64,000 nt of DNA from an uncultured Alistipes sp. (GTDB lineage Bacteria; Bacteroidota; Bacteroidia; Bacteroidales; Rikenellaceae): NCBI GenBank assembly GCA_900546065.1, contig URBK01000012.1, positions 1 to 64,000 on the forward strand. Reading direction: 5' to 3'. The notes beneath the pieces were generated by a model. It searched no databases. It saw only the letters and a list, made by a program, of their open reading frames with translations, and was not told the origin of the DNA. A program made the translations under genes and the position numbers. Below, piece by piece: positions 16,340-25,971 of the stretch. Position 1 is the stretch's first letter, and every line of letters begins with the position of its first letter.

Positions 16340-18337
16340 ATGAAAAAATCTCTACTCATACTCGCACTTGCGCCCCTGCTTGCAGCAGGCGGCTGCACCC
16401 ACACCGTCGAATATGACATCTGCGTCTACGGGGCCTCGTCGGCGGGCGTCATCGCCGCCTACTCGGCCGCCATGCAGGGCAAGACGGTCGTCGTCGTGGA
16501 ACCCGGACACCGCGCCGGCGGTCTTTCGTCGGGAGGTCTCGGCCAGACCGACATAGGCAACAAACAGGCCGTCGAGGGCCTCTCGCTCGATTTCTACCGC
16601 CGCGTAGGACAACACTACGGCGAACTCGAGAAGTGGATCTTCGAACCGAGTGTCGCACTCGACATCTTCAACGACTACATCACGCGCGGCGGTGTCGACG
16701 TGCTCTACGGCCACCGTATCCTCAGCACCGACAAGCAGGGCACGCGCATCGAGTCGATCCGCCTGCAGAATACCGACAAATGTTTCGGCCGCACCGTCGT
16801 CCGCGCCAAACAGTATATCGACTGCTCGTACGAAGGAGACCTTATGGCCCGTGCGGGTGTCTCGTATGTGGTCGGTCGCGAGGACAACGCCACCTATGGC
16901 GAGACTTGGAACGGCGTACACATGCGCCCCACGCACCAGTTCCCCGACGGCGTGGATCCCTACGTCATCGAGGGTGACAGTACGAGCGGACTCTTATGGG
17001 GCATCTCGGACGGCACGCTTGCCGCCGAAGGCAGCGGTGACGACAAGGTGCAGGCATACAATTTCCGTATATGCCTTACAGACGTTGCCGAGAACAGCAT
17101 CCCCATCGAGCGTCCCGCCGACTACGACTCGACGCGCTATGAGCTTCTGCTGCGTCTGATCAAGGCCAACGGCAGCGACAACCTCGGCTCGTACATGCAC
17201 ATCAGCCCCATGCCCAACCGCAAGACCGACATAAACAACAACGGAGGCTTCTCGACCGACATGATCGGCATGAACCACAGCTATCCCGAGGCATCGTACC
17301 GCGAGCGCGAACAGATATTCGATGCCCATTTAAGTTATACCTTAGGGTTGCTCTACTTCATCGGCCACGACGCGCGCGTACCCGAGAAGATGCGCAACGA
17401 GATGCTGCGTTGGGGTCTGCCGAAGGACGAGTACACCGACAACGGACACTGGACGCCGCAGCTATACATACGCGAGAGCCGCCGCATGGTTGGCGAATAT
17501 GTCGCCACGCAGGCCGACTGCGAGAACCGCACTACGGTCGATGACGGCGTCGGCATGGCGGCCTACACGATGGATTCTCACAACTGCCAGCGTATCGTCA
17601 TCCACAAGGATGGCAAGGTCATGGTCAAGAACGAAGGTGACGTACAGATAGGCATCGGGTCGCCCTACCCCGTATCCTACCGCTCGATCACGCCCAAACG
17701 CGAGGAGTGTACCAACCTGCTGGTTCCGGTATGTCTCTCGGCAAGCCACATAGCCTACGGCTCGATACGTATGGAGCCGGTATTCATGGTTCTGGGGCAG
17801 AGCGCCGCCAAGGCCGCATGTCTGGCCATCGACGGCGGTACGGATGTGCAACAGGTAGACGTGCGTCAGATACAGCGCATGTATGACGAGGATCCTCTGC
17901 TTGACGGTACGGCTCCCGACATCATGGTCGACGACACGGCCGTGGAGCCTGCCGCAGGATCACAATGGCAGCGTGTAAACATATACGGCGGCTACGGCCC
18001 CTCGCTCTACAAGCTCGAACCGTCGGGTCGCAGCGAGAGCCTGCGCTACCCCTTCAGCGTCAAGCGCGACGGCCGATATACCGTCTACACATATTACAGC
18101 AAGCGCGGCGGCATGTCGAAACTCTCGCAGCTGACCGTAAGCGACGGCACCAACCTCAACCGCATAACACTAGACTACGACGCCATCACCATCCACGGCC
18201 AGACCGCAGGCGAATGGATCAGCCTCGGCGAATATGACCTGCGTGCCGATACTCCGGCATACGTCGAGTTCGACAACGGCGGCGACGTATCGGGTACGCT
18301 CTATGCCGATGCCGTACTGGTCGTACCGAAAAAGTGA
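16340..18337 (+). CDS. FAD-dependent oxidoreductase lipoprotein
   Basis: A 665-residue protein. The ATG at 16340 gives a lipoprotein signal, MKKSLLILALAPLLAAGGC, with Cys19 as lipid anchor. A dinucleotide-binding fold follows at once: YDICVYGASSAGVIAAYSAA and a strand ending in VVVVEPG, then RAGGLSSGGLGQTDIG, characteristic of the FAD_oxidored (PF12831) family. A C-terminal beta-sandwich of about 130 residues, with SKRGGMSKLSQLTVSDG, resembles the carbohydrate-binding-like module often fused to these enzymes. Members oxidise unknown, often sugar-related substrates outside the cytoplasm. It is alone on its transcript as far as can be seen. Confidence 0.85.
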   Translation: MKKSLLILALAPLLAAGGCTHTVEYDICVYGASSAGVIAAYSAAMQGKTVVVVEPGHRAGGLSSGGLGQTDIGNKQAVEGLSLDFYRRVGQHYGELEKWIFEPSVALDIFNDYITRGGVDVLYGHRILSTDKQGTRIESIRLQNTDKCFGRTVVRAKQYIDCSYEGDLMARAGVSYVVGREDNATYGETWNGVHMRPTHQFPDGVDPYVIEGDSTSGLLWGISDGTLAAEGSGDDKVQAYNFRICLTDVAENSIPIERPADYDSTRYELLLRLIKANGSDNLGSYMHISPMPNRKTDINNNGGFSTDMIGMNHSYPEASYREREQIFDAHLSYTLGLLYFIGHDARVPEKMRNEMLRWGLPKDEYTDNGHWTPQLYIRESRRMVGEYVATQADCENRTTVDDGVGMAAYTMDSHNCQRIVIHKDGKVMVKNEGDVQIGIGSPYPVSYRSITPKREECTNLLVPVCLSASHIAYGSIRMEPVFMVLGQSAAKAACLAIDGGTDVQQVDVRQIQRMYDEDPLLDGTAPDIMVDDTAVEPAAGSQWQRVNIYGGYGPSLYKLEPSGRSESLRYPFSVKRDGRYTVYTYYSKRGGMSKLSQLTVSDGTNLNRITLDYDAITIHGQTAGEWISLGEYDLRADTPAYVEFDNGGDVSGTLYADAVLVVPKK

Positions 18338-18402
18338 TGCACAGAGATGAAAATGGTAACAATACCCGTAATGGCGGTACGCCGCATCATCACGGCGGCG
18401 AG

Positions 18403-18410
18403 TATATTTG
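18403..18410 (+). promoter_or_regulatory. -7 box upstream of the flavodoxin-like reductase
   Basis: TATATTTG 24 bases before the ATG at 18435. The region 20 bases upstream (GCCGCATCATC) has no TTTG, so the -33 box is weak. Confidence 0.4.
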
Positions 18411-18434
18411 CATCGTAAAAATACAGATATCATC

Positions 18435-18971
18435 ATGGCTAAGAAAGTTCTTATCATCTCATCCTCGCCGCGTCGCGGAGGCAACTCCGATACGCTGTGC
18501 GACCAGTTCATGCAGGGAGCCGCAGATGCAGGTCACGCGGTGCGCAAGATCTTCCTGCGCGACAAACATGTCAACTACTGCGTCGGCTGCGGTGTCTGCA
18601 CCACGGGAAAGCCATGCCCGCAGAAGGACGATGCGGCCGAGATCATCGAGGCGATGCTCGATGCCGACGTCATTGTTATGGCCACACCCGTCTACTTCTA
18701 CTCGGTGAGTGCCCAGCTCAAGACCCTGATCGACCGTTGCTGCGCACGCTATACGGAGATGTCCGACAAGGAGTTCTACCTTATCATGACGGCCGCCGAA
18801 CGCGATGTGGAGAGTATGCAGCCCACGGTAGCCGTATTGCGCGGGTTCCTCAACTGTCTGGACAACCCCGTCGAGCGCGGCATCATATACGGACTCGGCG
18901 TATGGCAGCCGGGAGAGGTCAAGTCCACGCCCGCCATGCGCGAGGCATACGAGGCCGGAGCCGCCGTATAG
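18435..18971 (+). CDS. NAD(P)H-dependent flavodoxin-like oxidoreductase
   Basis: A 178-residue cytoplasmic flavoprotein. IISSSPRRGGNSDTLCDQF near the N-terminus is the phosphate-binding loop of the NADPH-dependent FMN reductase/flavodoxin_2 family; TPVYFYSVSAQLKTLIDRC is the conserved central segment. It also carries CVGCGVCTTGKPCPQKDD at about 50-67, a cysteine cluster found in the iron-sulfur-flavoprotein-like subgroup, so an Fe-S cluster is possible, though many relatives keep this motif without one. Start taken at the ATG at 18435, since the upstream ATG at 18408 overlaps the promoter. Substrate unknown; quinone or nitro-compound reduction is common in the family. Confidence 0.85.
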   Translation: MAKKVLIISSSPRRGGNSDTLCDQFMQGAADAGHAVRKIFLRDKHVNYCVGCGVCTTGKPCPQKDDAAEIIEAMLDADVIVMATPVYFYSVSAQLKTLIDRCCARYTEMSDKEFYLIMTAAERDVESMQPTVAVLRGFLNCLDNPVERGIIYGLGVWQPGEVKSTPAMREAYEAGAAV

Positions 18972-18998
18972 CCCCGCCGCAGCACTCGGAAACATTCT

Positions 18999-19041
18999 AC
19001 GCCGTCGAATGGAGATATAGAACATTCGACGGCGTTGTTTT
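18999..19041 (+). terminator. Rho-independent terminator
   Basis: ACGCCGTCGAATG / CATTCGACGGCGT, a 13-base perfect stem with an 11-base loop, followed by TGTTTT. Confidence 0.85.
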
Positions 19042-19193
19042 ATACAACCGGTAGCAACAATGCCGCCGCACAAAAAATACATCATATCGATCTATCTGAA
19101 AGATAAAGCGATAGATATACCGATTACCATTTAACATAATATCGAGATATACTTATCCGTTATATTGCCGAAAAACGACATAAACGGACCATT

Positions 19194-21641
19194 ATGGAGA
19201 TCAGAATATCGAAGACTTTGGAGGCCGTATTAGCCCGCGTTACGTTCGACACGACGAAGGCCGACATACGGCAATCATATAAGGATCATCTCGCGCTCGA
19301 GATTCTGCGCGAGGAGGGCTCGATGGGTTATCGGGCCTTGGCATCGCACCTGAAGGATTGGGAGATATTCCAGCTGCCGCTGCGTATCGAGAACCTTATA
19401 AAGTCGCAGCCGCAGGATGAGGATACCCTGCCCGAGAACTTCTACAAGGAGTACCGCGACCATCTTTTGACCGAGAGCGGCGCCGTACGCAACGTCTCGA
19501 CGGCCCACGCCATGCTCGACATCATGCGTGATACGACCACTGCCACGTCACAGGTGCTGTCGCTCTACGGTATGAATGCCCAGACCATGGCCGCTGCAAT
19601 CGATGAGATGAGCGCCCCGACGGATGAGCCTACGGCCATACGCCTGCGTGTCGTCGACCTGAACGACGAGCAGAACAAACCCATCGCCGGCACCATGCTC
19701 GACAAGTTCGGCACCGACCTCACGCAGCAGGCGCGCGATGGGCGTATCGACCCCGTCGTAGGACGCGAGGCCGAGATCGAGCGTGTCATACAGATACTCT
19801 CACGCCGCAAGAAGAACAACCCGATCCTTATCGGTGAGGCTGGTGTGGGCAAAAGCGCCATAGTCGAGGGTCTGGCCCTGCGCATAGCCTCAGGGGATGT
19901 ACCATGCACCATACGCAACAAGACGATCTATTCGCTCGACGTGGCGGCGCTCGTGGCCGGGACGAAGTTCCGCGGCGAATTCGAGGAGCGTATGCAGCAG
20001 TTGTTGGACGAGCTGCGCCGACGCAACGACACGATAATCTTCATCGACGAAATACACACAATCGTCGGGGCGGGAGCCACACAGGGCAGCCTCGACACGG
20101 CCAACATACTCAAACCGGCATTGGCACGCGGCGAGCTGCAGACCATCGGCGCCACTACGCTCGACGAGTTCCGCGAGAACATCGAGAGCGACTCGGCACT
20201 TGAGCGTCGCTTCCAGAAGGTGATCATAGAGCCTACCTCGGCGGTACAGACGCTCGAGATATTGCACAACATTGCGCCCTACTACGAGCGTTACCACAAC
20301 GTACACTATACGGAGGATGCGCTGCGTGCATGCGTCGCCCTGACCGAGCGCTACATCACCGACAGATATTTTCCCGACAAGGCCATCGATGTCTTGGACG
20401 AGGCGGGTGCCCGCACACATGTGCTCTCGGCGCACGAGCCGGAAGAGATACGCGAGACCGAACGTCAGATGAACGCCGCCTCGCGCGAGCGGCGCGAGGC
20501 TGTCTCGGCGCTCATCTATGAGAAGGCCGCGACGGCACGCCTGCGGGAGCTGGCGCTCAAGTCGCGCCTGAACGAGCAGCGTGCGGCATGGCACCGCGAC
20601 ATGCAGAGCAACCCCGCCCAGATCGAGGCCTCGGATGTCGAGCGCGTGATAACCGACATGACGGGCATACCCGCCGAGCGTATCACCAGCAACGAAGCCG
20701 AGCGTCTGCGTTCACTCGCCGAGCATCTCCAGACGCGTGTCATAGGCCAGCGTGACGCCGTGGAGCGCGTCTCACGCTCGCTGCGCCGCTCGCGCGCAGG
20801 TCTGAAGGATGCCGACCGCCCCATAGGGGTATTCCTCTTCGTCGGGCCCACGGGTGTGGGAAAGACGCTTCTGGCCAAGGAGCTTTCGCGATGGCTCTTC
20901 GACTCGCGCCGCGGCCTCATACGCATCGACATGTCCGAGTACGGCGAAAAACACAACGTTGCACGCCTGATAGGATCACCTCCGGGATATGTCGGCTATG
21001 GTGAGGGCGGACAGCTTACCGAAGCCGTACGGCGGCAGCCATACTCGGTAGTACTCTTCGACGAGATTGAAAAGGCCCACCCCGATGTCTTCAATACGAT
21101 GTTGCAGATATTCGACGAGGGGCGCCTTACGGATGGTGCGGGCCGCACGGTGGACTTCCGCAATACGGTGATCATAATGACGTCGAACGTCGGGTCCCGC
21201 GCCGCCGCCGAGAAGAGCTCTCAAGTCGGATACAACACCCTCTCGAAGGGTGCCAACATAACCTCAGCGCCCGAGGCCGAGTACCGCAAGGCTCTGGAGC
21301 GCACCTTTGCGCCCGAGTTCCTCAACCGTATCGACGACATAATATATTTCCGCACGCTCACCGTAGACGATGTGGAACGTATCGTCGATCTGGAACTTGA
21401 CGGCATGCTCTCGCGCACCCGCGAATTAGGATATGAGGTAACCATAACCCCCGAGGCGCGTCACCGTCTGGCACAGATGGGATACGAATCGCGATACGGG
21501 GCACGGGCTCTGCGGCGCACGCTGCTCGACGAAGTCGAGGACCCCATCTCGACGCTCATCATCGACGGCAAGCTGCACGCCGGCGGCAGCGTCACCGTCG
21601 ACCGAGGCGACGACGACCGCATAACGCTGCGCGTGGCCTGA
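19194..21641 (+). CDS. clpC: ATP-dependent Clp protease ATP-binding subunit ClpC
   Basis: An 815-residue AAA+ unfoldase that feeds proteins to ClpP. Order: an N-terminal Clp_N-like domain (1-150), first AAA module with Walker A GEAGVGKS (214-221) and [13 protein letters not shown], a short middle domain (about 420-470, rich in Arg/Glu/Ala), second AAA module with GPTGVGKT (551-558) and [15 protein letters not shown], and a C-terminal D2-small domain. The short middle domain marks ClpC rather than ClpB. The expected ClpP-docking loop lies at [12 protein letters not shown], where VGY replaces the usual [ILV]GF, a conservative change. No clpP or adaptor gene is adjacent. ATG at 19194. Confidence 0.92.
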   Translation: MEIRISKTLEAVLARVTFDTTKADIRQSYKDHLALEILREEGSMGYRALASHLKDWEIFQLPLRIENLIKSQPQDEDTLPENFYKEYRDHLLTESGAVRNVSTAHAMLDIMRDTTTATSQVLSLYGMNAQTMAAAIDEMSAPTDEPTAIRLRVVDLNDEQNKPIAGTMLDKFGTDLTQQARDGRIDPVVGREAEIERVIQILSRRKKNNPILIGEAGVGKSAIVEGLALRIASGDVPCTIRNKTIYSLDVAALVAGTKFRGEFEERMQQLLDELRRRNDTIIFIDEIHTIVGAGATQGSLDTANILKPALARGELQTIGATTLDEFRENIESDSALERRFQKVIIEPTSAVQTLEILHNIAPYYERYHNVHYTEDALRACVALTERYITDRYFPDKAIDVLDEAGARTHVLSAHEPEEIRETERQMNAASRERREAVSALIYEKAATARLRELALKSRLNEQRAAWHRDMQSNPAQIEASDVERVITDMTGIPAERITSNEAERLRSLAEHLQTRVIGQRDAVERVSRSLRRSRAGLKDADRPIGVFLFVGPTGVGKTLLAKELSRWLFDSRRGLIRIDMSEYGEKHNVARLIGSPPGYVGYGEGGQLTEAVRRQPYSVVLFDEIEKAHPDVFNTMLQIFDEGRLTDGAGRTVDFRNTVIIMTSNVGSRAAAEKSSQVGYNTLSKGANITSAPEAEYRKALERTFAPEFLNRIDDIIYFRTLTVDDVERIVDLELDGMLSRTRELGYEVTITPEARHRLAQMGYESRYGARALRRTLLDEVEDPISTLIIDGKLHAGGSVTVDRGDDDRITLRVA

Positions 21642-21714
21642 GACATGGGAAAAACACTGTGAACTGTGAATTGTGAAGTAAGATTCAACCCTCTTACGTA
21701 ATGAATGGAACGAC

Positions 21715-21751
21715 AATCCGGCCTGCCCTCAAGGGGTAAGCCGGATTTTTT
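21715..21751 (+). terminator. Rho-independent terminator after clpC
   Basis: AATCCGGC / GCCGGATT stem with a loop containing CCCTC/GGGG, then TTTTT. Confidence 0.75.
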
Positions 21752-21782
21752 ATCTTTTGTGACGACAGACTCAGCCTTTAGG

Positions 21783-23195
21783 TTACTCGCCGGCATCAGG
21801 GTCCTCCGAACAAAGTTCCCCGACACCCAAACGCATCGACTTCATATCTAACCATACGCGGTCGAAGCGCAACAACAGGTCTATGCCGAACACTCCGTAA
21901 TCGACATCTGTAACGTCAGCCGCATCCTGCGGCAGGTAGACATACATGTGGCGGAAACAACACGTGCGGCCGCCCACATCGAAACACACGCGCGGCAATA
22001 CAGCCGCCTCGACCTTTGTCGTGCCGCCAAACCCTGCCAAGGAGACGGTATCCCGCTGCGCGACTATATCGACAAAATCCCTGTTCTCGACATAATATCG
22101 CCCGTCGAAATGGCTCGAACAACTGCCCGTATCCAGAAAAAACGGCATTCTTGCACCCGATCGCTCCACCTCGATGTGCAATACGTTGTTTGCCGCATGC
22201 ATCGGCACCCACCCCGCCGCAACATCGTCCGACGGCGTTTCGCCGACCTTCATACGCCCGCGTCCGAAATCGATCCCGATGCATCCGAGACGTTCCATGA
22301 CGGGGACACCTATCACCGCGTCAAGTTCCGACAACACGGCATCAGCCTTCTCGTTGCCCGTACTCATGTCAAGCACGTAGAACGGCACATTTCTGAACCT
22401 TACGCCCTCGAGCACCACTTCGCGTGCCACGGCGATACGCCCCGAACCTACATCCACGCCCTCTGCGGCAACCTCGGCATCGAGCATATCCATACCATAC
22501 TCCTCGGCTACACGCGGCGTAACGACATTGACACCTGCTCCCGTATCGAATATGCAACCAATGCCGCGGCCATTCAACCGCCCATCAACCTCTATCATGC
22601 GGGCACCGGCCTCCCCTATCTCCGCAACGCGGAAAGGAATCTCGGCCTCGGCCCTGCCCGTCCGTTCATAGAGGTCATAACGTGCAAGCTCCTTGAACCG
22701 GGCCTCCATACGCTGCAGTTCCGCGACATAATCCGCCGGAACTACATCCTCTCCCGCGCCCATGATATCTGCGACCACAGCGGCAGCTTCGGCACATCGG
22801 CCCGACTTTTCGAGATTCATCGCAAGCAGCATTGTTATCGACACGCGGTTCGCGCTGTCAATATATACGCCGAACTCCGATAACAGTCTCTCGATTGCGG
22901 CACACGCCTGCTCGGGACGGTTTGACCAACTGCACAGCAAGGCATCCGAAAAGCATGACATAAATGGCGACAACTCGTCACGGCGCTCCTCCACAAGACG
23001 TCGCAGCGAAAACCAGTCCGACGTATTGAGATACACACCAGCCAAAGAGTCGGCATTCTCCGCCGTCGCGCCATCTTCCTCGACCTTAAGATCCGCAACC
23101 GCAGTATATGACGCCATCCCATGCGCAACTCCCGCATCAACCCTCACCACAGTCAATGCAGCAAGGGCCGCTATCATCAGCCGCCGCACCATCAC
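21783..23195 (-). CDS. Secreted retropepsin-like protein with two DTG motifs
   Basis: A 470-residue exported protein. The first 180 residues are helical and repeat-like (TPR-type, for example CAAIERLLSEFGVYIDS). Two aspartic-protease-like halves follow: IFDTGAGVNVVT (FDTG at 216-219) and FFLDTGSCSSHF (LDTG at 354-357), separated by about 140 residues. This is the one-chain arrangement of two retropepsin-like lobes seen in bacterial aspartyl protease family members. The gene starts at 23195, overlapping the end of the rhamnosidase gene by four bases (ATGA), so the two are probably translated together. Substrate unknown. Confidence 0.82.
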   Translation of the reverse strand: MMVRRLMIAALAALTVVRVDAGVAHGMASYTAVADLKVEEDGATAENADSLAGVYLNTSDWFSLRRLVEERRDELSPFMSCFSDALLCSWSNRPEQACAAIERLLSEFGVYIDSANRVSITMLLAMNLEKSGRCAEAAAVVADIMGAGEDVVPADYVAELQRMEARFKELARYDLYERTGRAEAEIPFRVAEIGEAGARMIEVDGRLNGRGIGCIFDTGAGVNVVTPRVAEEYGMDMLDAEVAAEGVDVGSGRIAVAREVVLEGVRFRNVPFYVLDMSTGNEKADAVLSELDAVIGVPVMERLGCIGIDFGRGRMKVGETPSDDVAAGWVPMHAANNVLHIEVERSGARMPFFLDTGSCSSHFDGRYYVENRDFVDIVAQRDTVSLAGFGGTTKVEAAVLPRVCFDVGGRTCCFRHMYVYLPQDAADVTDVDYGVFGIDLLLRFDRVWLDMKSMRLGVGELCSEDPDAGE

Positions 23196-25909
23196 CTGCG
23201 ACCTCCGTCGTTACGGACCGACTTCGCGGCGGCGCGCTCGTTCACCACAAAACGGTATGTCGAGCCGTTGCCCTTGATCTTATATACGCCGTCGGTGTAG
23301 ATCGTGGCCGTAGTGTTGAGCGGGATGGTCACCTCGAGGATTATGTGGTTGCGGCTGCGGTGCCATGCCGAGCGCACGACGCCACGCACAGAGTGATACG
23401 ACGCCTCGGCCCACTCCATCTCGGCAGGGAAGTGCGGACGGATGATTATATTCTCGAACCCGGGTTTCTGCTCGTCGTAGTTGATGCCTGCGATGTCGCT
23501 CTGCATCCATGCTGCGATATCGCCGAAGAAGACGTGGTTGGCCGACGAATCGGAGAAGTTCTCACGCAGTGCCCACGTCTCAAGCGGCGTGGTAAAGCCC
23601 TCGACGATCCAGTTGCCCCACGACGGGCGGCATGTCTGCGTCGCCAGCTTGTATGCCGTCTCGACATATCCGTACTTGACCAACATGCGCAGAGCATAGC
23701 GGCTGCCCAACAGGCCGAAGTCGCACGTATATCCGTCCTCGACCACAACGTCGTTCAGACGCGCCGCAACCTTCGCCTCCATCCCCGCGGGGACGATACC
23801 CAACGCCAGAGGCACGGCCTGTGCCGTGACGCGGCCGATGGAGTAGATGCCCGTCTCCGAATCGAGATACTTCGTATTGATCAGTTCGCGCAGCGCCTCG
23901 GCCTTGGCCTCGTATTTCGAACCGTCGCGGCCCGTCAGGGCGGCAAAGCGTGACATCAGTTTCTGGTCATAATAATAGAAGCACGTAGTGGTAAAGTCCG
24001 ACGGCGTCTGAGTCTTGTAGAAGCACCAGTCGCCCAGACCGTATGTCACCGTACCATCCTCATTCTCGCGGCCCGCCAGATACTCAAGATAGCGTTCCGC
24101 CACGGGATATATCTTCTCGATGGCACGCACGTCGCCATAGTAGTTGTACAGCGCATCGGGAATGATGAACATGGCAGCATCCCATACCGGCCCGATCCAG
24201 TCGTCATAACCCCAGCCGGCACTCGGTATGATACCCGAAATCGAACCGTCTTCACGCTGGTTGTCAATCATGTCGTCTATCCACTTCTCATATACCGTAA
24301 TACCGTCGTAGTTCGCAAGGCCGATATCGATACTTACGTGTGCATCGGCCGTCCAGCCGTTCTTCTCACGATGGGGGCAGTCCGTCGGTATTCCCTGCAG
24401 GTTGCACAGATAAGATCGCCGCACCGCCTGCCACAGGCTGTTCAGCAACTCGTTCGACGAGCGGAAATCCCCTACCGACTGCACATCCGTATGGAGGAAA
24501 TGGGCCGTCAGACTGCTGCGGTCCAACTCTATGGGACGGTCGGCCGTCACAGTGACATATTGGAATCCGTTGTAATGGAAACGGGGCGTGAAACTCTCCA
24601 TCCGGCCATCGCCGCGCAGGTAGAAGATGTCGCGCTGCAAAGAGTAGTCACCCACGGGATGCGAGTGGAAATCGATGTTGTGCATCTCGACCGTACCGTC
24701 ATCACGCAGCAGCTCGCCATGCTCCATCTCAATACGCGTACCCTTTTCGCCGCGTACGCGCAGCGTGCAGACGCCCGTCATGTTGCGCGCGAAGCTGAAT
24801 ACATACTCGCGGTCAGAGATACGGCGCACCGACACGGGCTCGCACGTCTCGCTCTCGCGTATCGGGGGCATCTGCTGCGCCACCAACAGCGGCGAGGGCG
24901 CCTCGCACACCACGGCTGCGGGATATGAACTGTCATCCATGGCAGGGTCGTTCCATCCCTCGACAGCACATCGGGCATCAATTATGTCACCCGCATATAT
25001 CACGTTTCCGCGCACCTCGCCCGTAGTCGTCCGCCACGTCGAGTTGGATACCACCTTCTGCCTGCGGCCGTCGCTGTACAGAACATGCAGCTCGCATATC
25101 ATGCGCGGGCGGTTGCGCCACCGAGCCGACTCGAACTGCCATACGGCCATACCCGTATATTCGTTGTAGAAACCGTTACCCAGAGTTGCCGTGATGACGT
25201 TATCGCCGTCATGCACAAGGGACGTCACGTCATGTACCTGATAGAGATTACGTTTATCGTAGTGTGTGTAGCCGGGATCGAGCCAGTCATCCGATACGCG
25301 GCTGCCGTTGATGGCCGCATCGTAGTAACCTGCGGCGCTGATATAGAGCGACGCCCGCTCGACATTCCCACTCAGGCGAAACCGCTTGCGGAACATGGGC
25401 GCTGGCTCGTAATTCCTGTCGTAGGAGTCGGTGATCCACTTCGCGCTCCACGCCTTGCCATGCAGTTTCGCCGTTGAGAACCACGCCACGGGAGATACCA
25501 TAGTCTCCACCCCCAGAGCGTTATACCCGCGCACCTGCCAGCAATAGCGGCTCTCGGCATCGAGACTGTCGGTCGGCAGTACAATCATCTGTCCACCACG
25601 CACGCGGCCGCTGGTCGCCACACAGCTCTCCTCGTCGGCCAACGACGCCTCATCGGTTGCTATTCGCACCTCAACCTTATGCTGACGGAACGAGGCGACG
25701 GGTTCGTCACTCTCATAGCGCCACGTAAAGCGCACGCTGTCACCGTCGATCGCAAGCGGCTCCTCGGCATACTCACATCGCAGGCCCACGATCTTCACCC
25801 GTTCGTCATCTCCGCCGCACGAACTCATCACCACAGCCGCAACCATTACGGCAGCCGCAGCCGCACGACGGCAGAAACGCACCGCACCATCTCCTAATCC
25901 ACTTTTCAT
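23192..25909 (-). CDS. Alpha-L-rhamnosidase lipoprotein (GH78)
   Basis: A 905-residue GH78 enzyme that cleaves terminal alpha-L-rhamnose from plant glycosides or polysaccharides. The signal ends VMSSCGG, so it is lipid-anchored. Domain order: N-terminal fibronectin-like domain, Bac_rhamnosid_N (WSAKWITDS near residue 155), a beta-sandwich, the (alpha/alpha)6 barrel with the GH78 signature PTDCPHREKNGWTADAHV (Glu515), ISGIIPSAGWGYDDWIGPVW, and a C-terminal beta-domain ending SVRGVVRSAW. Length is normal. It lies between pepD (62 bases upstream, same strand) and the retropepsin-like gene, which it overlaps. Confidence 0.93.
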   Translation of the reverse strand: MKSGLGDGAVRFCRRAAAAAVMVAAVVMSSCGGDDERVKIVGLRCEYAEEPLAIDGDSVRFTWRYESDEPVASFRQHKVEVRIATDEASLADEESCVATSGRVRGGQMIVLPTDSLDAESRYCWQVRGYNALGVETMVSPVAWFSTAKLHGKAWSAKWITDSYDRNYEPAPMFRKRFRLSGNVERASLYISAAGYYDAAINGSRVSDDWLDPGYTHYDKRNLYQVHDVTSLVHDGDNVITATLGNGFYNEYTGMAVWQFESARWRNRPRMICELHVLYSDGRRQKVVSNSTWRTTTGEVRGNVIYAGDIIDARCAVEGWNDPAMDDSSYPAAVVCEAPSPLLVAQQMPPIRESETCEPVSVRRISDREYVFSFARNMTGVCTLRVRGEKGTRIEMEHGELLRDDGTVEMHNIDFHSHPVGDYSLQRDIFYLRGDGRMESFTPRFHYNGFQYVTVTADRPIELDRSSLTAHFLHTDVQSVGDFRSSNELLNSLWQAVRRSYLCNLQGIPTDCPHREKNGWTADAHVSIDIGLANYDGITVYEKWIDDMIDNQREDGSISGIIPSAGWGYDDWIGPVWDAAMFIIPDALYNYYGDVRAIEKIYPVAERYLEYLAGRENEDGTVTYGLGDWCFYKTQTPSDFTTTCFYYYDQKLMSRFAALTGRDGSKYEAKAEALRELINTKYLDSETGIYSIGRVTAQAVPLALGIVPAGMEAKVAARLNDVVVEDGYTCDFGLLGSRYALRMLVKYGYVETAYKLATQTCRPSWGNWIVEGFTTPLETWALRENFSDSSANHVFFGDIAAWMQSDIAGINYDEQKPGFENIIIRPHFPAEMEWAEASYHSVRGVVRSAWHRSRNHIILEVTIPLNTTATIYTDGVYKIKGNGSTYRFVVNERAAAKSVRNDGGRR

Positions 25910-25971
25910 ATCGAATCACATTTATTATTACCCATATTTAATCCGCCGCATGGCGGCCTTATGATACATAT

